This document shows, one piece after another, positions 35,001 to 45,291 of a DNA stretch of 64,000 nt. The DNA is from Stenopsyche tienmushanensis (lineage: Eukaryota; Arthropoda; Insecta; Trichoptera; Stenopsychidae): contig WACJ01000125.1 in the NCBI GenBank assembly GCA_008973525.1, forward strand, positions 496,001 to 560,000, given 5' to 3'. Under the pieces are notes generated by a model, which did not search any database, had not been told where the DNA came from, and saw nothing but the letters and a program-made list of their open reading frames with translations. Position 1 is the stretch's first letter. The number at the start of each line of letters is the position of its first letter. The translations under genes were made by a program, and so were the position numbers.

Positions 35001-38000
35001 TATTTCTGCATGGTACTATGGAACTCAGCAATCGGCGCAATGGTAAAAATACTTATATAATTTTATTCCGCATGCAAAAATCGTGTTTTGAAGGATTGTA
35101 CTTAGAAATGTAGGGATTTTATTTAAACAAAATTGCTCTAACTAGATATAATTTTTTTCTTGGATTGCAACTAGAGTTAAATTGCCAATCAAAGTTTTGA
35201 TATATTTGCTACTATTCATGCAAATATTATATTTACATTACATTCTTATTCAAGATTGTCTGTTAATTCTCGTATAGTCTGTATTAGATTTGATTCAATT
35301 TCAGCACGCAGGATATCGTCATCCACTTTAACCTTTCTCTCACTTCGGACCTTATTTTCTAAACTAAAACATTCACTTTTAAATTGTTTAAACCATCTCT
35401 GGCATTGTCAAATAGTTAAGCGTTGAGCGTATCACAAATCTCTTTAGTTGAAATTTTTGCATTATTTTTTTTGAAGATATTCGTACAGCGTGCAATTTCG
35501 CGTAAATGTTTGTGCCGTACAAAATCCAATATCGTGAAACGCGATTTAAAAATAATTATAGAAAATAAAATTCTTCAGTTGTCAGTCGACTAATAAAACA
35601 TACAATATGTGTTGTTAAAAGGATGGCTTAGATACAACTCAATCAAAAATTAACAACACTAATCAAAAAGTAAGTATGATAAAAACGGCATTCCTAACTG
35701 GAAAATCTAATATATACATGTTTTTATTATATTTTTGGAATTCTAATAAAAAACACTCCGTGTCAGTTCTGTGTATAAAAGTTTACATTAAAATGGACTA
35801 TTTGATTAATCTGGATAGTTTAGGTTTATGCATTATTAGATTTTGTGTAGTCCATGATGAAAATTTTGAGAAAATGCAAATAAAACAGCGTTTTAGGTGG
35901 AAACGAAAACATATTTATTTTATTGAATAAATGTATCAGAGTATTAAAAACAAATCATTAAATTTAGTAAAATAAAGTAGATGTAACATCCCATAACTAA
36001 ACTTATTTACATATTTATCTAAAAGCTTTTATTACATAATTTCTACTTAAATTAATATTTGTTTGTAATTTAAATTGGAGTTTATTTGTAATTAATATTG
36101 TTTTAAATCTGCTAGCTGCTCTTTTGGTAATAGTTGCCCTTCATTAACTACGAATTAAGGATTGAGTGATTCACAGCTCATAAATATTTTAATCTAGACA
36201 TTTATTATTGCATGAATTTAATATTAGTATAAATATCAATAATAGTAATTATAATTGATATTTCATGTGTCATTAAAACAGTCTGTTAATACAATATTAT
36301 AGTACAGAGAGGCAGCGACATTATTCAGACTCATTTTGTTGTTTTGATATTGTAAGAAAACAAATCGGCAGTCTACTGCGATGATGCTGTTGTCGACATT
36401 TATAACAATTTCTGAGACCTGTAAATAAATATTATATAAATGTAGTAGACTTAAAGTATATTGTAGCTGCTTATCATAAATATTATATGTACTTAATATT
36501 TCAATGCTTTGAAAGTTGCATTAATTCAATCAAGTTCCCGCGCTACAACTTTAGCCATATCTGCTGAAACCCTAGTCACTTACTATCGAAAGTAGACGAC
36601 GTTTAACTACTTGTAGATTAAAAAAAATAGCTTTATAGATTTTAACTTAATGCTCGTATGTACGATTATTCAAATTTTCATACATTGTTATTAATATCCG
36701 CAACGTTGAAAGCTTGGTAGATTGTAACTTTCCTGAATTACATTGACTGAAACAAAAATTAGCCACTTAGAAATTGGTACAAAATTAAGAACGCTGCCTC
36801 TCGTACTATTACGATTTTCTATATATAAAGCCTATTCTGATAATCCCAAATTCTCAATTTGAGTCTTGTAGCAATCATCACACAAAACATAAACATCTTG
36901 GAAAGGATCGCGCGCCGTACGCACATGGCAAGTAGGTTCAACCAGTTTTATATTTTGTCGAGTAAATATTAGATTGTAGTAATGCGATACTGAGATATGG
37001 CTATTGTTTGGATTTTGCATATGGCATATTGCACACGGTACTTCAGCATCCGCAGCTTTGATAATACTCGGCAAAACATCTTTGCTCAGTTCAATCTTGT
37101 AGTCAAAACTCCACGTAGAGAACTTTTTTTTAATCTCCATATCTGCATAGGGATTTATAATGTGACCTTTGTCACATTGTTGTTTATTCCACTCTCCTTC
37201 ACAAATAAATAATCCGTTTTCATCGCAGAATTTGTCTACAATTAGAGATTTTCTATCGAAGTAATACTCGTGGTATGCATTCATTTGAAGAAGTTTTTCA
37301 ATGTGTTTAAAGAATTCATCGTATTTATTTTTTTGTTTCATTCTCCTTGTGTTTGAATATATGGGTAATTTTGAGATATTCATTTTCATTTTCATGAAAC
37401 ATCCTTTCATCCTAGCTTGCGCCTTGTTGATGAAATATTCTTCTTTAGTCGTGAATTTGGAATCCACTTCGAACCATTCCGGATGATCATTCAGAGACGA
37501 TAATTTAAAGGCGTTGTTTATAATATCGTCATCGATTATCATGCACTCATTTTCACTGGCTGTATAAAGCCTGCCATCTGTGTTAGCATTAATAGGGATT
37601 TCTGCACACGCAAATTCGTTTGAACTATTAAAATCACTTGCTTGGATCTTTGCAATTTTATTTTGATCACTATTCGATTCATTAAAATTCCTTTTTAACC
37701 TATGCGTTTTCTCTTCCATTTTTACGGTGATACTGCTTGTGCGTTATCATTATGTTATCTTGTTATGAATTATTGATAAATATATCTTAAATCGACTTAA
37801 GATTGTTGTTTATCAGTTTAGATATGTGCATAAAGAAAAGATGAAAATATTTTTTTCAAGATCAAAACGTTTTAAAAATTATTATACTGATTTCAAATTA
37901 CGTCTAACACTTACAAATACGTATTATACACAATATAATAAATGAAGTTGATAAATACATGTTGATGATTCACATATGAAGATTTGAGATGCAAATAAAA

Positions 38001-39413
38001 GGTGTTTACTTATTTACATTCAATTTTGCAAAAATATTGTCTATAAATACGCCAACTAATGTAGAAAAAAATCGCGTAATAACATTTAAGTTGAAATGAA
38101 CCAAAATATAGTATATGTAATTCATTAAAATACGCTCCTCGTATGTAACCAGTAGGGAATCCAATCCCGAGCCAAAATTTCAACCCCGGGATTTTGGGAT
38201 TGCTTTAAACGATCCCGGGATCAGTCCCGGGATCCCGGGATCGGAATTTTCAATAGGTTAAGAAATTACATTGATCAATTGGATTGATTTGGGCACATTG
38301 ATTTTTTTTTCCTTCCAATATCTGGATTTGAACCTAATTTTCTATAATCAAAAATCATTAACTAATTCATTATATCAACGCATAGTTTAAATTTACCAAA
38401 TTTGAAATCCGTAAGCTTTTCTATTTAGCGTGTTCAAAAGCTTATGTTAGATAGATCTTCAACGAGCTTAATCCCGGCCAAATTTGGAAATTATTGAAAA
38501 ATAAAGCAACTATGACGCTTTAAACACTTGGTAATACTTGATCCGGTGATGTTTATAAAATTGTCTTAAATTAAGATATTCACTGAGAATTAGTGCAATA
38601 GCATATTGAAATTGTTTTTCTTCAATTCTCAGTGTGAATTGTATATATATTTATGTAAAAGCCAAGTCATCAATGCTGCTAATGGCGGCAAGAAGAAGTT
38701 AAATGGAAATTTTATAGGCGAATGGGCTGTTAAAGCATTAGATATAATGCCATTGAACCGCATGCTTTGGTATCCTACATTTATTATGACAAAAAATAAA
38801 TTTATTTACCATTTGATGGTTGTGCTTACGCATATTTTACCAGCACTCTTCTTCGATTGCATATTGGCCATAAAGCAAGAAAAATTTAGGTAGTATTTTG
38901 CTTCTAAATATTTGGTTTGAATACTGCCATTGCCATATTTCAATTGAATATAATTTTGATTTTATTTCAGTCTGATGAAACTCTACAGGAAAATTTATAT
39001 AGCGAACAACGCGCTTGCATATTTCACTTGCAACGAGTGGATGATTTTGACCGAAAACTACGATCGATTAGATAAATATGTGCTAAACGAAGACAGAACT
39101 GTCTTCAAATACACTATAAATGATATAGATAAAGGTAAAAGTGTTGTCGAATCTATATTTGGTATGAAAAAGTACGTATTTAAAGATGATTTCAGCCAAT
39201 CTTCGATTGCGTCCGCCAAGCGACAATTTAATAGGTATTTGTCATTCTAAATAGCCATAAAGTATATACCACACCATAGTATTAATGTACGGTTTTTTTT
39301 TCATTTTTAGATTGTTTTGGTTGGATCGTATTACAAAGGGGACTTTATTATGCGTCTGTTTGTGGTTTATATACAAATACATTCGATCATATTCATATTA
39401 TTTTTTAAAATAA
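32085..39413 (+). CDS. Fatty acyl-CoA reductase, array copy 5 (FAR5), start doubtful
   Basis: All eight exons are present with intact frames: 32085-32273, 34112-34360, 34438-34583, 34659-34768, 34838-35042, 38662-38889, 38971-39234, 39311-39413; 497 residues from the first ATG. TGATGFLG is at 16-23 and the active-site YTFTK at 204-208. The N-terminus is about 16 residues shorter than in the sister copies. The frame upstream of 32085 still encodes NIEEIFNIPKSIA, like the sister N-termini, but lacks an ATG where one is expected (ATAAAATATAG in place of ATAAAATG). The present start may still work, since the shortened part precedes the Rossmann motif. The exon 6 acceptor (38660-38661) lacks a good pyrimidine tract. 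Introns 1 (1.8 kb) and 5 (3.6 kb) are loaded with transposons and an antisense ORF. Either a slowly decaying or a still working gene. Confidence 0.8.
32290..34006 (-). mobile_element. hAT-like transposon relic in FAR5 intron 1
   Basis: Ends TAGGGAGGTCTTTATTT and, inverted, TAGGGTGGTCCTTATTT. Flanks ATACACAT (32282-32289) and AAACACAT (34007-34014) agree in 7 of 8 bases, an 8-bp duplication. The minus strand encodes pieces of a transposase-like protein that recurs in insect and cnidarian genomes: NGVCVLLEQKMGKDMICL (about 33440), SVPDIQLFKRFKKNW (about 33310), FFDDKLSVKNK (about 32790) and EYNKLMTIDEEQKQYLL (about 32470). Stops and frameshifts interrupt them. The duplication length fits the hAT superfamily; the exact family name is uncertain. 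Confidence 0.8.
35252..35709 (-). mobile_element. Mariner fragment in FAR5 intron 5
   Basis: The right end at 35690-35709 (ATTCCTAACTGGAAAATCTA) matches the right inverted repeat of the element at 7045-7456 with a few changes. The minus strand reads RSERKVKVDDDILRAEIESN and QTIRELTDN, the linker between the two helix-turn-helix units of mariner transposases, preceded by an ISTKEICDTL-like first helix. The left end and the catalytic domain are missing. Confidence 0.8.
36300..36807. mobile_element. Miniature inverted-repeat element beside the CAD-like ORF
   Basis: TAGTACAGAGAGGCAGCG at 36300-36317 is repeated inverted at 36792-36807 (CGCTGCCTCTCGTACTA) with one gap. The interior is about 475 bp with no coding frame. 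The target duplication is unclear (ATTAT against ATTAC). It lies 24 bases beyond the stop of the antisense ORF at 36832 and may supply that gene's 3' end. Confidence 0.7.
36832..37719 (-). CDS. CAD/DFF40-like nuclease-domain protein, possibly inactive
   Basis: Intronless 295-residue ORF with a good start context (AAAATGG). From about residue 78 it follows the C-terminal nuclease domain of caspase-activated DNase in order: PEWFEVDSKFTTKEEY; EYYFDRKS; LFICEGEWNKQQCDKGHIIN; FSTWSFDYKIE; SHYYNLIFTRQNIKLVEP; TCHVR. The zinc-ligand-like Cys, Cys, His and later Cys are kept. Of the catalytic residues known in mouse CAD (numbering recalled), Asp262 is kept, but the following His263 position is Tyr. 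One His of the last cluster is kept, while the second His position reads Arg. The N-terminal CIDE domain is missing, replaced by about 75 acidic, Asn/Ser-rich residues. There is an extra Cys-rich insert CAICHMQ and a CDDC pair near the end. It sits antisense in FAR5 intron 5; the lack of introns suggests a retrocopy. The long open frame argues for selection. Confidence 0.72.
   Translation of the reverse strand: MEEKTHRLKRNFNESNSDQNKIAKIQASDFNSSNEFACAEIPINANTDGRLYTASENECMIIDDDIINNAFKLSSLNDHPEWFEVDSKFTTKEEYFINKAQARMKGCFMKMKMNISKLPIYSNTRRMKQKNKYDEFFKHIEKLLQMNAYHEYYFDRKSLIVDKFCDENGLFICEGEWNKQQCDKGHIINPYADMEIKKKFSTWSFDYKIELSKDVLPSIIKAADAEVPCAICHMQNPNNSHISVSHYYNLIFTRQNIKLVEPTCHVRTARDPFQDVYVLCDDCYKTQIENLGLSE
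38153..38262. mobile_element. One end of a hAT element related to 16808-17598
   Basis: TAGGGAATCCAATCCCGAGC at 38153 matches the inverted right terminus of the hAT relic in FAR2, followed by the same CCCGGGAT-rich subterminal repeats. No matching second end or 8-bp duplication was found downstream, so this is a fragment in FAR5 intron 5. Confidence 0.65.
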
Positions 39414-41450
39414 AGATCATACGATCCATTATATCAGTTATTGTAACCATATATTTCTTTCTTAATTCTGCATAAGAATAATCATGAGCTGAAAAACATA
39501 CCTGTGTCAAAAGACAAAAAAGTGAATTAAGAATGAAGTTTTTAAATCTCACATCCATATAATTAAATCGACCAATACTGATGAAACTTGATTTAAATAT
39601 GAAGATATTTAGTTTGATTTCTAACAACACCAATTATTTTAGATATTTGAATTGTTCTCTTAAGTGTCTGTTAAGAAAATCTTATATATTAAATATTAAA
39701 GATTATAATTATATAATTATATATTAAAGATTTGTGTTTGGATCATAAATGTAAACATTTGAACATGATGAAACTCCATCCCATCTACCGAAATCAAAAT
39801 TTGTTGGGAAGTTTATGGGTTAATTCTTAAACTTATAACATAAATACATATACAGTTTTTTTTACTTCGAGTCCAACCTTTTTAATTTCATGTTAACCTT
39901 TCAATCTTTTCCCCCTTGAAGAAGTTTTAACTTGGAGTAAAAAAACGGTATTCATTTCAAAAGGAATTTAATTAACGTTCCTTACCTTTGATTACATAAT
40001 GATTGTTAGTCTGTTTCCAAATTTCAACAAACATTGTATACTAAAGGTCACGGTAATAACTATTCATAAACTCGTTTAAAATGTATAGATTGAGTTTTTT
40101 TCCTGAACAACAAAGAATTACAAGGAAATTTTGTAAATCTGTGGGGCCTTCTTACAAATGTCTACGAATTTTAATTTTAGTCTTCCTACAGATCTTCCTG
40201 TATTTGTACATCCACCATTAGTGTTATATTCCCATAACATTGAAGTTACCTTACCAACTGTTATCTATTTTCCAATATAGCCAAATCAGATAGAATGGCT
40301 ACTAAAGACAAAATACCAATTTCTATCACAACTGAAAAATTTTCTGATTTTAAAAGATGGGCAAACAAGAAATCCTTACATGAATTTTATAAACTATATT
40401 CAAAATATGCAAATTACAACTACAAATTCCCGACAAGATGCATGACATCTATAAATCAAATTAGCCTGTTTTAGGATATAGCAACAGATGTATCACTTAC
40501 AGTCCACGATTCTTAGATATAAACTAAAACATTAGACATAAATTTCATATAAATGATTCTAAAACAAAACTTGAGTAAGTCTAAAACGTCAGACAGGGTA
40601 TCCTGAGGGTGATTTTCGATTAGAATTACCTACATTAGTCGTTTTTTCAATGGATTAGGCAATCGTTTCTAAATCCATATTAGAGCTAGGCAACAATTAC
40701 AAATATTGATGGAATATGGATGTTTACATGATGTTCCGTCTTCTACTATCTACGATCTTTACAATGAAACCACATTTTTTAAAATACTCACACAATTTAT
40801 TAGTTAAAAAAAAACTTGAAATTGATACAAAAAAACGATCAATAATCTTTCCATGAGTTTGATGAGCATAAAATTGTCAAAAGACGGAACCAAAAGAATG
40901 AAACACTTTAAATACCTGAATAATAAGATATAGACCTCGTCGAAGAATTTATGAACATCTTCACATTCAAACAAGATCAAATTCTCTATACTAAACCTGG
41001 ATTATAAATTAATGGAGACATTGTGTGATAGATGTAACCTCAGACTACTTACAACTACTTTGGCATCGAAACAGATTTTATTGGGAATTAAATGCCTGAA
41101 CAACTTGGATAATAAAGTGTGAATAAGGATTGATTCTCATTATAGAAACATTCCACTTATTTGAATATAAATCTGGCCATCATGAATATGAATTTCATTC
41201 AAAACAAAACATCCAATGCATAATTATGTTTCGTAAATTATTGTCCAATGTCCATAAAATGTACAGGAAGCATAAATACAGAAACCTTGAATTGCCTATG
41301 CAATACAGGATCCCCAGAAAACAATACCATAATATATCTAAAGCAACTTTTTTCCCCTTTTTTAAACAATCTATCCGTTGATGGACATTCAGATCTTATG
41401 GCGTTGCTGGCTCGTGTAGGTCCCCATTAATTAATGAGGACCTGATGTTC
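39414..41450. other. Intergenic DNA after FAR5
   Basis: Two kilobases of AT-rich sequence with only short broken frames. AATAAA overlaps the FAR5 stop region (39409). The part 40100-41100 could be an old LINE or large repeat, but no motif is certain. Confidence 0.35.
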
Positions 41451-42560
41451 ATTCATTCCAATCTTTTGTCCAGCTCATGAACCATACATCTTTTCAGCCT
41501 ACGCGACCCGGAGGCTTGGCTGAATAGCTCTTCAACAAGGCGGTTGGGGTGTGTGTTCAATATTTTCTTGTATTTTTGGCTTTCTTGTATGTTGGAAAAT
41601 GTCAATATTGGAGTTTGATGCGGTATTCCAGAGCTGTATTCCATATGTCCAGATTGGTTTTAATATACTTTTGTATAAAAGTGTTTTATTTACTAGGTAC
41701 AGTTCCGATTTTCGGCCCATTAACCAATACAGCATTCTCATTTTGATTTCCAGTTGCTTTATTTTTTTGCTTATGTGCTTCTTCCACTTAAACGTCTGTC
41801 CAGGTGCATGCCGAGATATTTAACTACGTCTGCCTGTAGCAGTGTGCAAAGATTCAGTGAGACAGGAGGACATGTCTCTCGTCTATTAGTGAAAGTGACA
41901 TACGTAGATTTACTTTCATTAGCCTTTATGCGCCATTCCTTGATCCATTTTTGTATGTTATTGAGTTCATGTTGGAGTAGTTGAGATGCTATTGCGGGGT
42001 TGTTGTGCGAGGTTAGAAAAACTGTGTCGTCCGCGAAGATGGCCGTTGTCGTGGTGTCTGTTGTCGGAATGTCGGTGTATATAAAAGGTATAAAACTGGA
42101 CCAAGTACGCTACCTTGTAGGACGCCGGATTTTATATCATGGAGTGTGGTGGCTTCGTCTTCGTATTTGACGTAGAATATTCTGTTGGTCAGGTATGATT
42201 TGAATATGAAGAAGTAATTTGTGGGCAGTTGTTTCCAATTTTATTTAGCAAGCCCGGATGCCACACTTTGTCAAAAGCCTGAGTTAGTCCTTGTGTATTC
42301 CATATTAAAGATCCTCTGTATTTGTTCCACAGTCGCATGTTGTTGACGAAATCCAAATAAGCTGATGGGTCTGTATGATTTCACGTCATGTATATCCTTG
42401 CCGGGCTTGGGGACTAGAATAATCTTAGCCACTTTCCAAGTGCGGGGGGAAATAGCCCATTTTTAGTACCCCGTTGAATGTTTGTACCGAGAACTTAAAT
42501 CATTTAATAGGGAGTTCCTTTACCATTCTTCCCGTGAGTCTATTTAAATTTTCTATTACA
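41451..42560 (-). mobile_element. Jockey-clade LINE, 5' truncated and broken
   Basis: The minus strand reads in order: RMVKELPIK and GYFPPHLESG-like blocks (about 42530-42440), AFDKVWHPGLLNKIGNN (about 42270), GVLQGSVLGPVLYLLYTD (about 42120-42070), TAIFADDTVFLTSHN with the catalytic Asp pair (about 42030), a KYLGMHLDRRL block (about 41810) and LKPIWTYGIQLWNTAS (about 41670). It ends with a HELDKRLE stop near 41453. These are the reverse-transcriptase motifs of Jockey-clade LINEs. Several frameshifts make it dead. Confidence 0.88.
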
Positions 42561-43526
42561 AATAGTTGAATCTATCAAATTAGCAAAAATTGGACCACAT
42601 AAATAGTCTTGGATATAACATATCATTCAATAAGTATATAGGATTTTTTTGACGAAGTTGCGAAAAAACAACCCCAAATGAAGAAGAAAAATGTTTAAAG
42701 TCAAACATATTGAATGATGCATTGTTTAGTTATGGTATATTGATCGCATTCGAAATATTTTTTTTAGATGTATATGTTTTATTTCTATACAAAATCTACT
42801 CATTGGAAATGAAGTTTTATTCATCAATCATGAATGACTCACAAACACAGTTTATGAAATTATGGCATAATTTAGCATGAAATTAACGACAATGGGAATT
42901 TATAAGGTTTGCATGTCGATATAGTGACATATTTGGATTCAATTATGGGTATTGGTCATCGATTTAGAAAAATAATACATGCATATGTCACAATGATAAA
43001 TTTAATCTCGATGTTCTATATTAATATTTTTGCTGGACCACTTTCATATCGTCTCCATCAAACATTCACCTTCTCATGCATTCGATATGGAAGATAGCAG
43101 ATTCCGATAGACAGTGTGGATGGAAGGCAATAAAAAATTAATTCTTCAGCAGTCTTTTTATTGATGAATTTACTGTCTCAGTTCATTATCCTCATCATGT
43201 TCTAATACTAGTTCATCCATAAATTATGTGTAGGAATTTATTCCTATCATTTTCAGACACGAATAAAATCATATCCTATTCAAAAAACTTTAACCTAGTT
43301 AAACCATATGTGAAATGCAACACATGCAAATCCTATAACGGATATGCCATCTTACAATGTGTATGATCACAATAGTGGTTGAGTTGACCCCAAATAGAAG
43401 CCTAATATATTCTAAAAAGACTTTCGTGTCATGCTAGTCCAATCGACTAACATTGGCTTTTTTGAATGAACAATTTGCATTTGGAAATACAGCGCTTGTA
43501 AATTATAGTTGGCATTTAATTTTCAG
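42561..43526. other. Intergenic DNA before the FAR6 pseudogene
   Basis: AT-rich. I looked for FAR exons 1-4 belonging to the decayed copy (Rossmann motif, [13 protein letters not shown]) and found none, so these have been lost. Confidence 0.4.
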
Positions 43527-44624
43527 TTAGTAATTGCATCCAAGAGCCCACTCCTGGATGGGTGGATACGCTTAATGGTCCAACGGGTCTTGTTGCTGGA
43601 TTCGCTTCGGGAATCCTCCATTGTATGTACGGCGATGGAAATTGTAAGGCCAAGTCAAGCTTTATGGTATCCTACGTATATTATGACAACGAACAAATAT
43701 CTTTACTATTTCATGTTAATATTTACACATCTTTTACCAGCATTCTTAATAGATAAAGAGAAGCTCTTATGATTAGTTTTACTGGGCTTAAGAAATTTAT
43801 TTTTAAAGACGACATGAGTGAAGAATCTATAAAAGCTGCCAAAAAGCAAAACTTAAGGTATCATTATAATCATTCTTAATATTAACCTGTTGTTGCAATA
43901 TTTATATAAAATAAAATAGAGTCCAGTTAAAGTTGTTCAAGATGGAAAAAATCAAATATGATATTGTAACTATCTTATATTAATAGTTAGCTAGCTTATT
44001 TTTTATCTGCCTATTGTATGCAAGTGATTAATAGTGCAAATATAAGTTGGACAAAACTTTTATGTTAGCACTATTAATCTTTTCGATGGTAATGGCAATA
44101 AAACAGCAACTCTCAGAATATTTTGAAATTACTCGAATTGGTTGAAATTTGATCCAAAGCGTTGAATTTCTAAAAGTACTCTGATTAATAGTTTCACTGA
44201 TTGTATAAGAAATAATGAACTTCATCTGAATTAGGCCGCATTGACCATCACAACTCGCTCTTGAAAATGAAAATGATAATTGAACAAATCTAAATTTCGT
44301 TGATTTTGTCACAAAATTCAAGTATTTTGGAGGTTGAGATATCTACCAAAAAAAATAAAGAGAACCTTACCCCCTTATTTAAATTCCCAGATTAACATTA
44401 ATTATTCGAGAATTTTAAAACTGCTAGTTAAAAATATTTAAAATTCTATGAGCTCCATTAAAATTTTGCTTTGAAAGTCCCTTTAAATATACTAAACCAG
44501 GTTGTATTGGTTGCATCTCATGACAAAAATCTTTCTACTGTTTATTTCTTCGTGGTTCTTGCTGAAACTCATTAAAAAATATCTTTTGCCTTTATTAACT
44601 GATGCTATTTTAGCAATTAACTAG
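43527..44624 (+). pseudogene. Decayed fatty acyl-CoA reductase copy (FAR6 pseudogene)
   Basis: Only the 3' half is left. After a normal acceptor at 43525-43526, exon 5 reads VSNCIQEPTPGWVDTLNGP and breaks off at YGDGNC (about 43648). It is joined directly, out of frame, to the middle of exon 6 (PSQALWYPTYIMTTNKYLYY to LPAFLID). That in turn is joined near 43758 to the end of exon 7 (SFTGLKKFIFKDDMSEESIK), with a normal donor at 43858. Exon 8 is intact at 44501-44624, ending LTDAILAIN. Exons 1-4 are absent and the two internal deletions removed introns 5 and 6 with adjoining coding sequence. It cannot make a reductase. Confidence 0.9.
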
Positions 44625-45291
44625 TATTATGATATTGCACTTTATATATAATAATAAACATTAATATACCAATTGATTTTATTTTTATTTAATTTAAATT
44701 TTGATATAAATCATTTAATATAATCTTATTATGTAGCATATATTCCACTACAAATTTATGGAAACTTCTATATATATACTCTAAGATAAAAATCAATTCA
44801 ATGCTATTTATCCTGTATAATAATCTCGTTATAATCTCAATCTTTAACGGTTTAAATATTTTACTGTGACAATAAATTTGAAAAGAAAGTGTTACCTTAA
44901 CTCCAAAACTCAACGTCTACTTAAATCATTGAAAATATCTAAGAAATTATATTTCTATCAAAATGATGTATATTTTTAATAAAATATAAATCATTCCATT
45001 TGTAAGCATATCATAATTTGAATATCCCTGAATAGTGTTCATACATAAACAAAAAGTTCACCAAATTCCACTTCCCTCTACAATTCCTATATATCTATTT
45101 TTTAAAGTACTTCACCTTCCTAATATAAATCCCAAAATATTATTTATTAGCATACAATGGTGTAAATTATTCCACTGTATATTTTCATTCTGTATTTACA
45201 AAAAGACTGGATTAAATTTGGTATTGTCATTCAATTCACAATCCTAAAGGGAAGATAATATACCAAAAGCAATACCATAATTTCAAACATT
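44625..45291. other. Intergenic DNA between FAR6 pseudogene and FAR7
   Basis: AT-rich; the likely promoter region of FAR7. No other feature seen. Confidence 0.35.

Noticed and set aside
35246..35270. Left terminal repeat of the mariner at 35252, suggested by CAAGATTGTCTGTTAATTCT
   Set aside because: The same bases encode the conserved RELTDN part of the transposase linker, so the resemblance to the terminal repeat is coincidental.
36300..37719. CAD-like ORF as cargo of a transposon with the 36300/36807 repeats
   Set aside because: Both inverted repeats lie on the same side of the ORF, so the element does not enclose it.
38121..38600. Complete second hAT element
   Set aside because: Only one terminus is present. 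No inverted partner and no 8-bp duplication could be found downstream.
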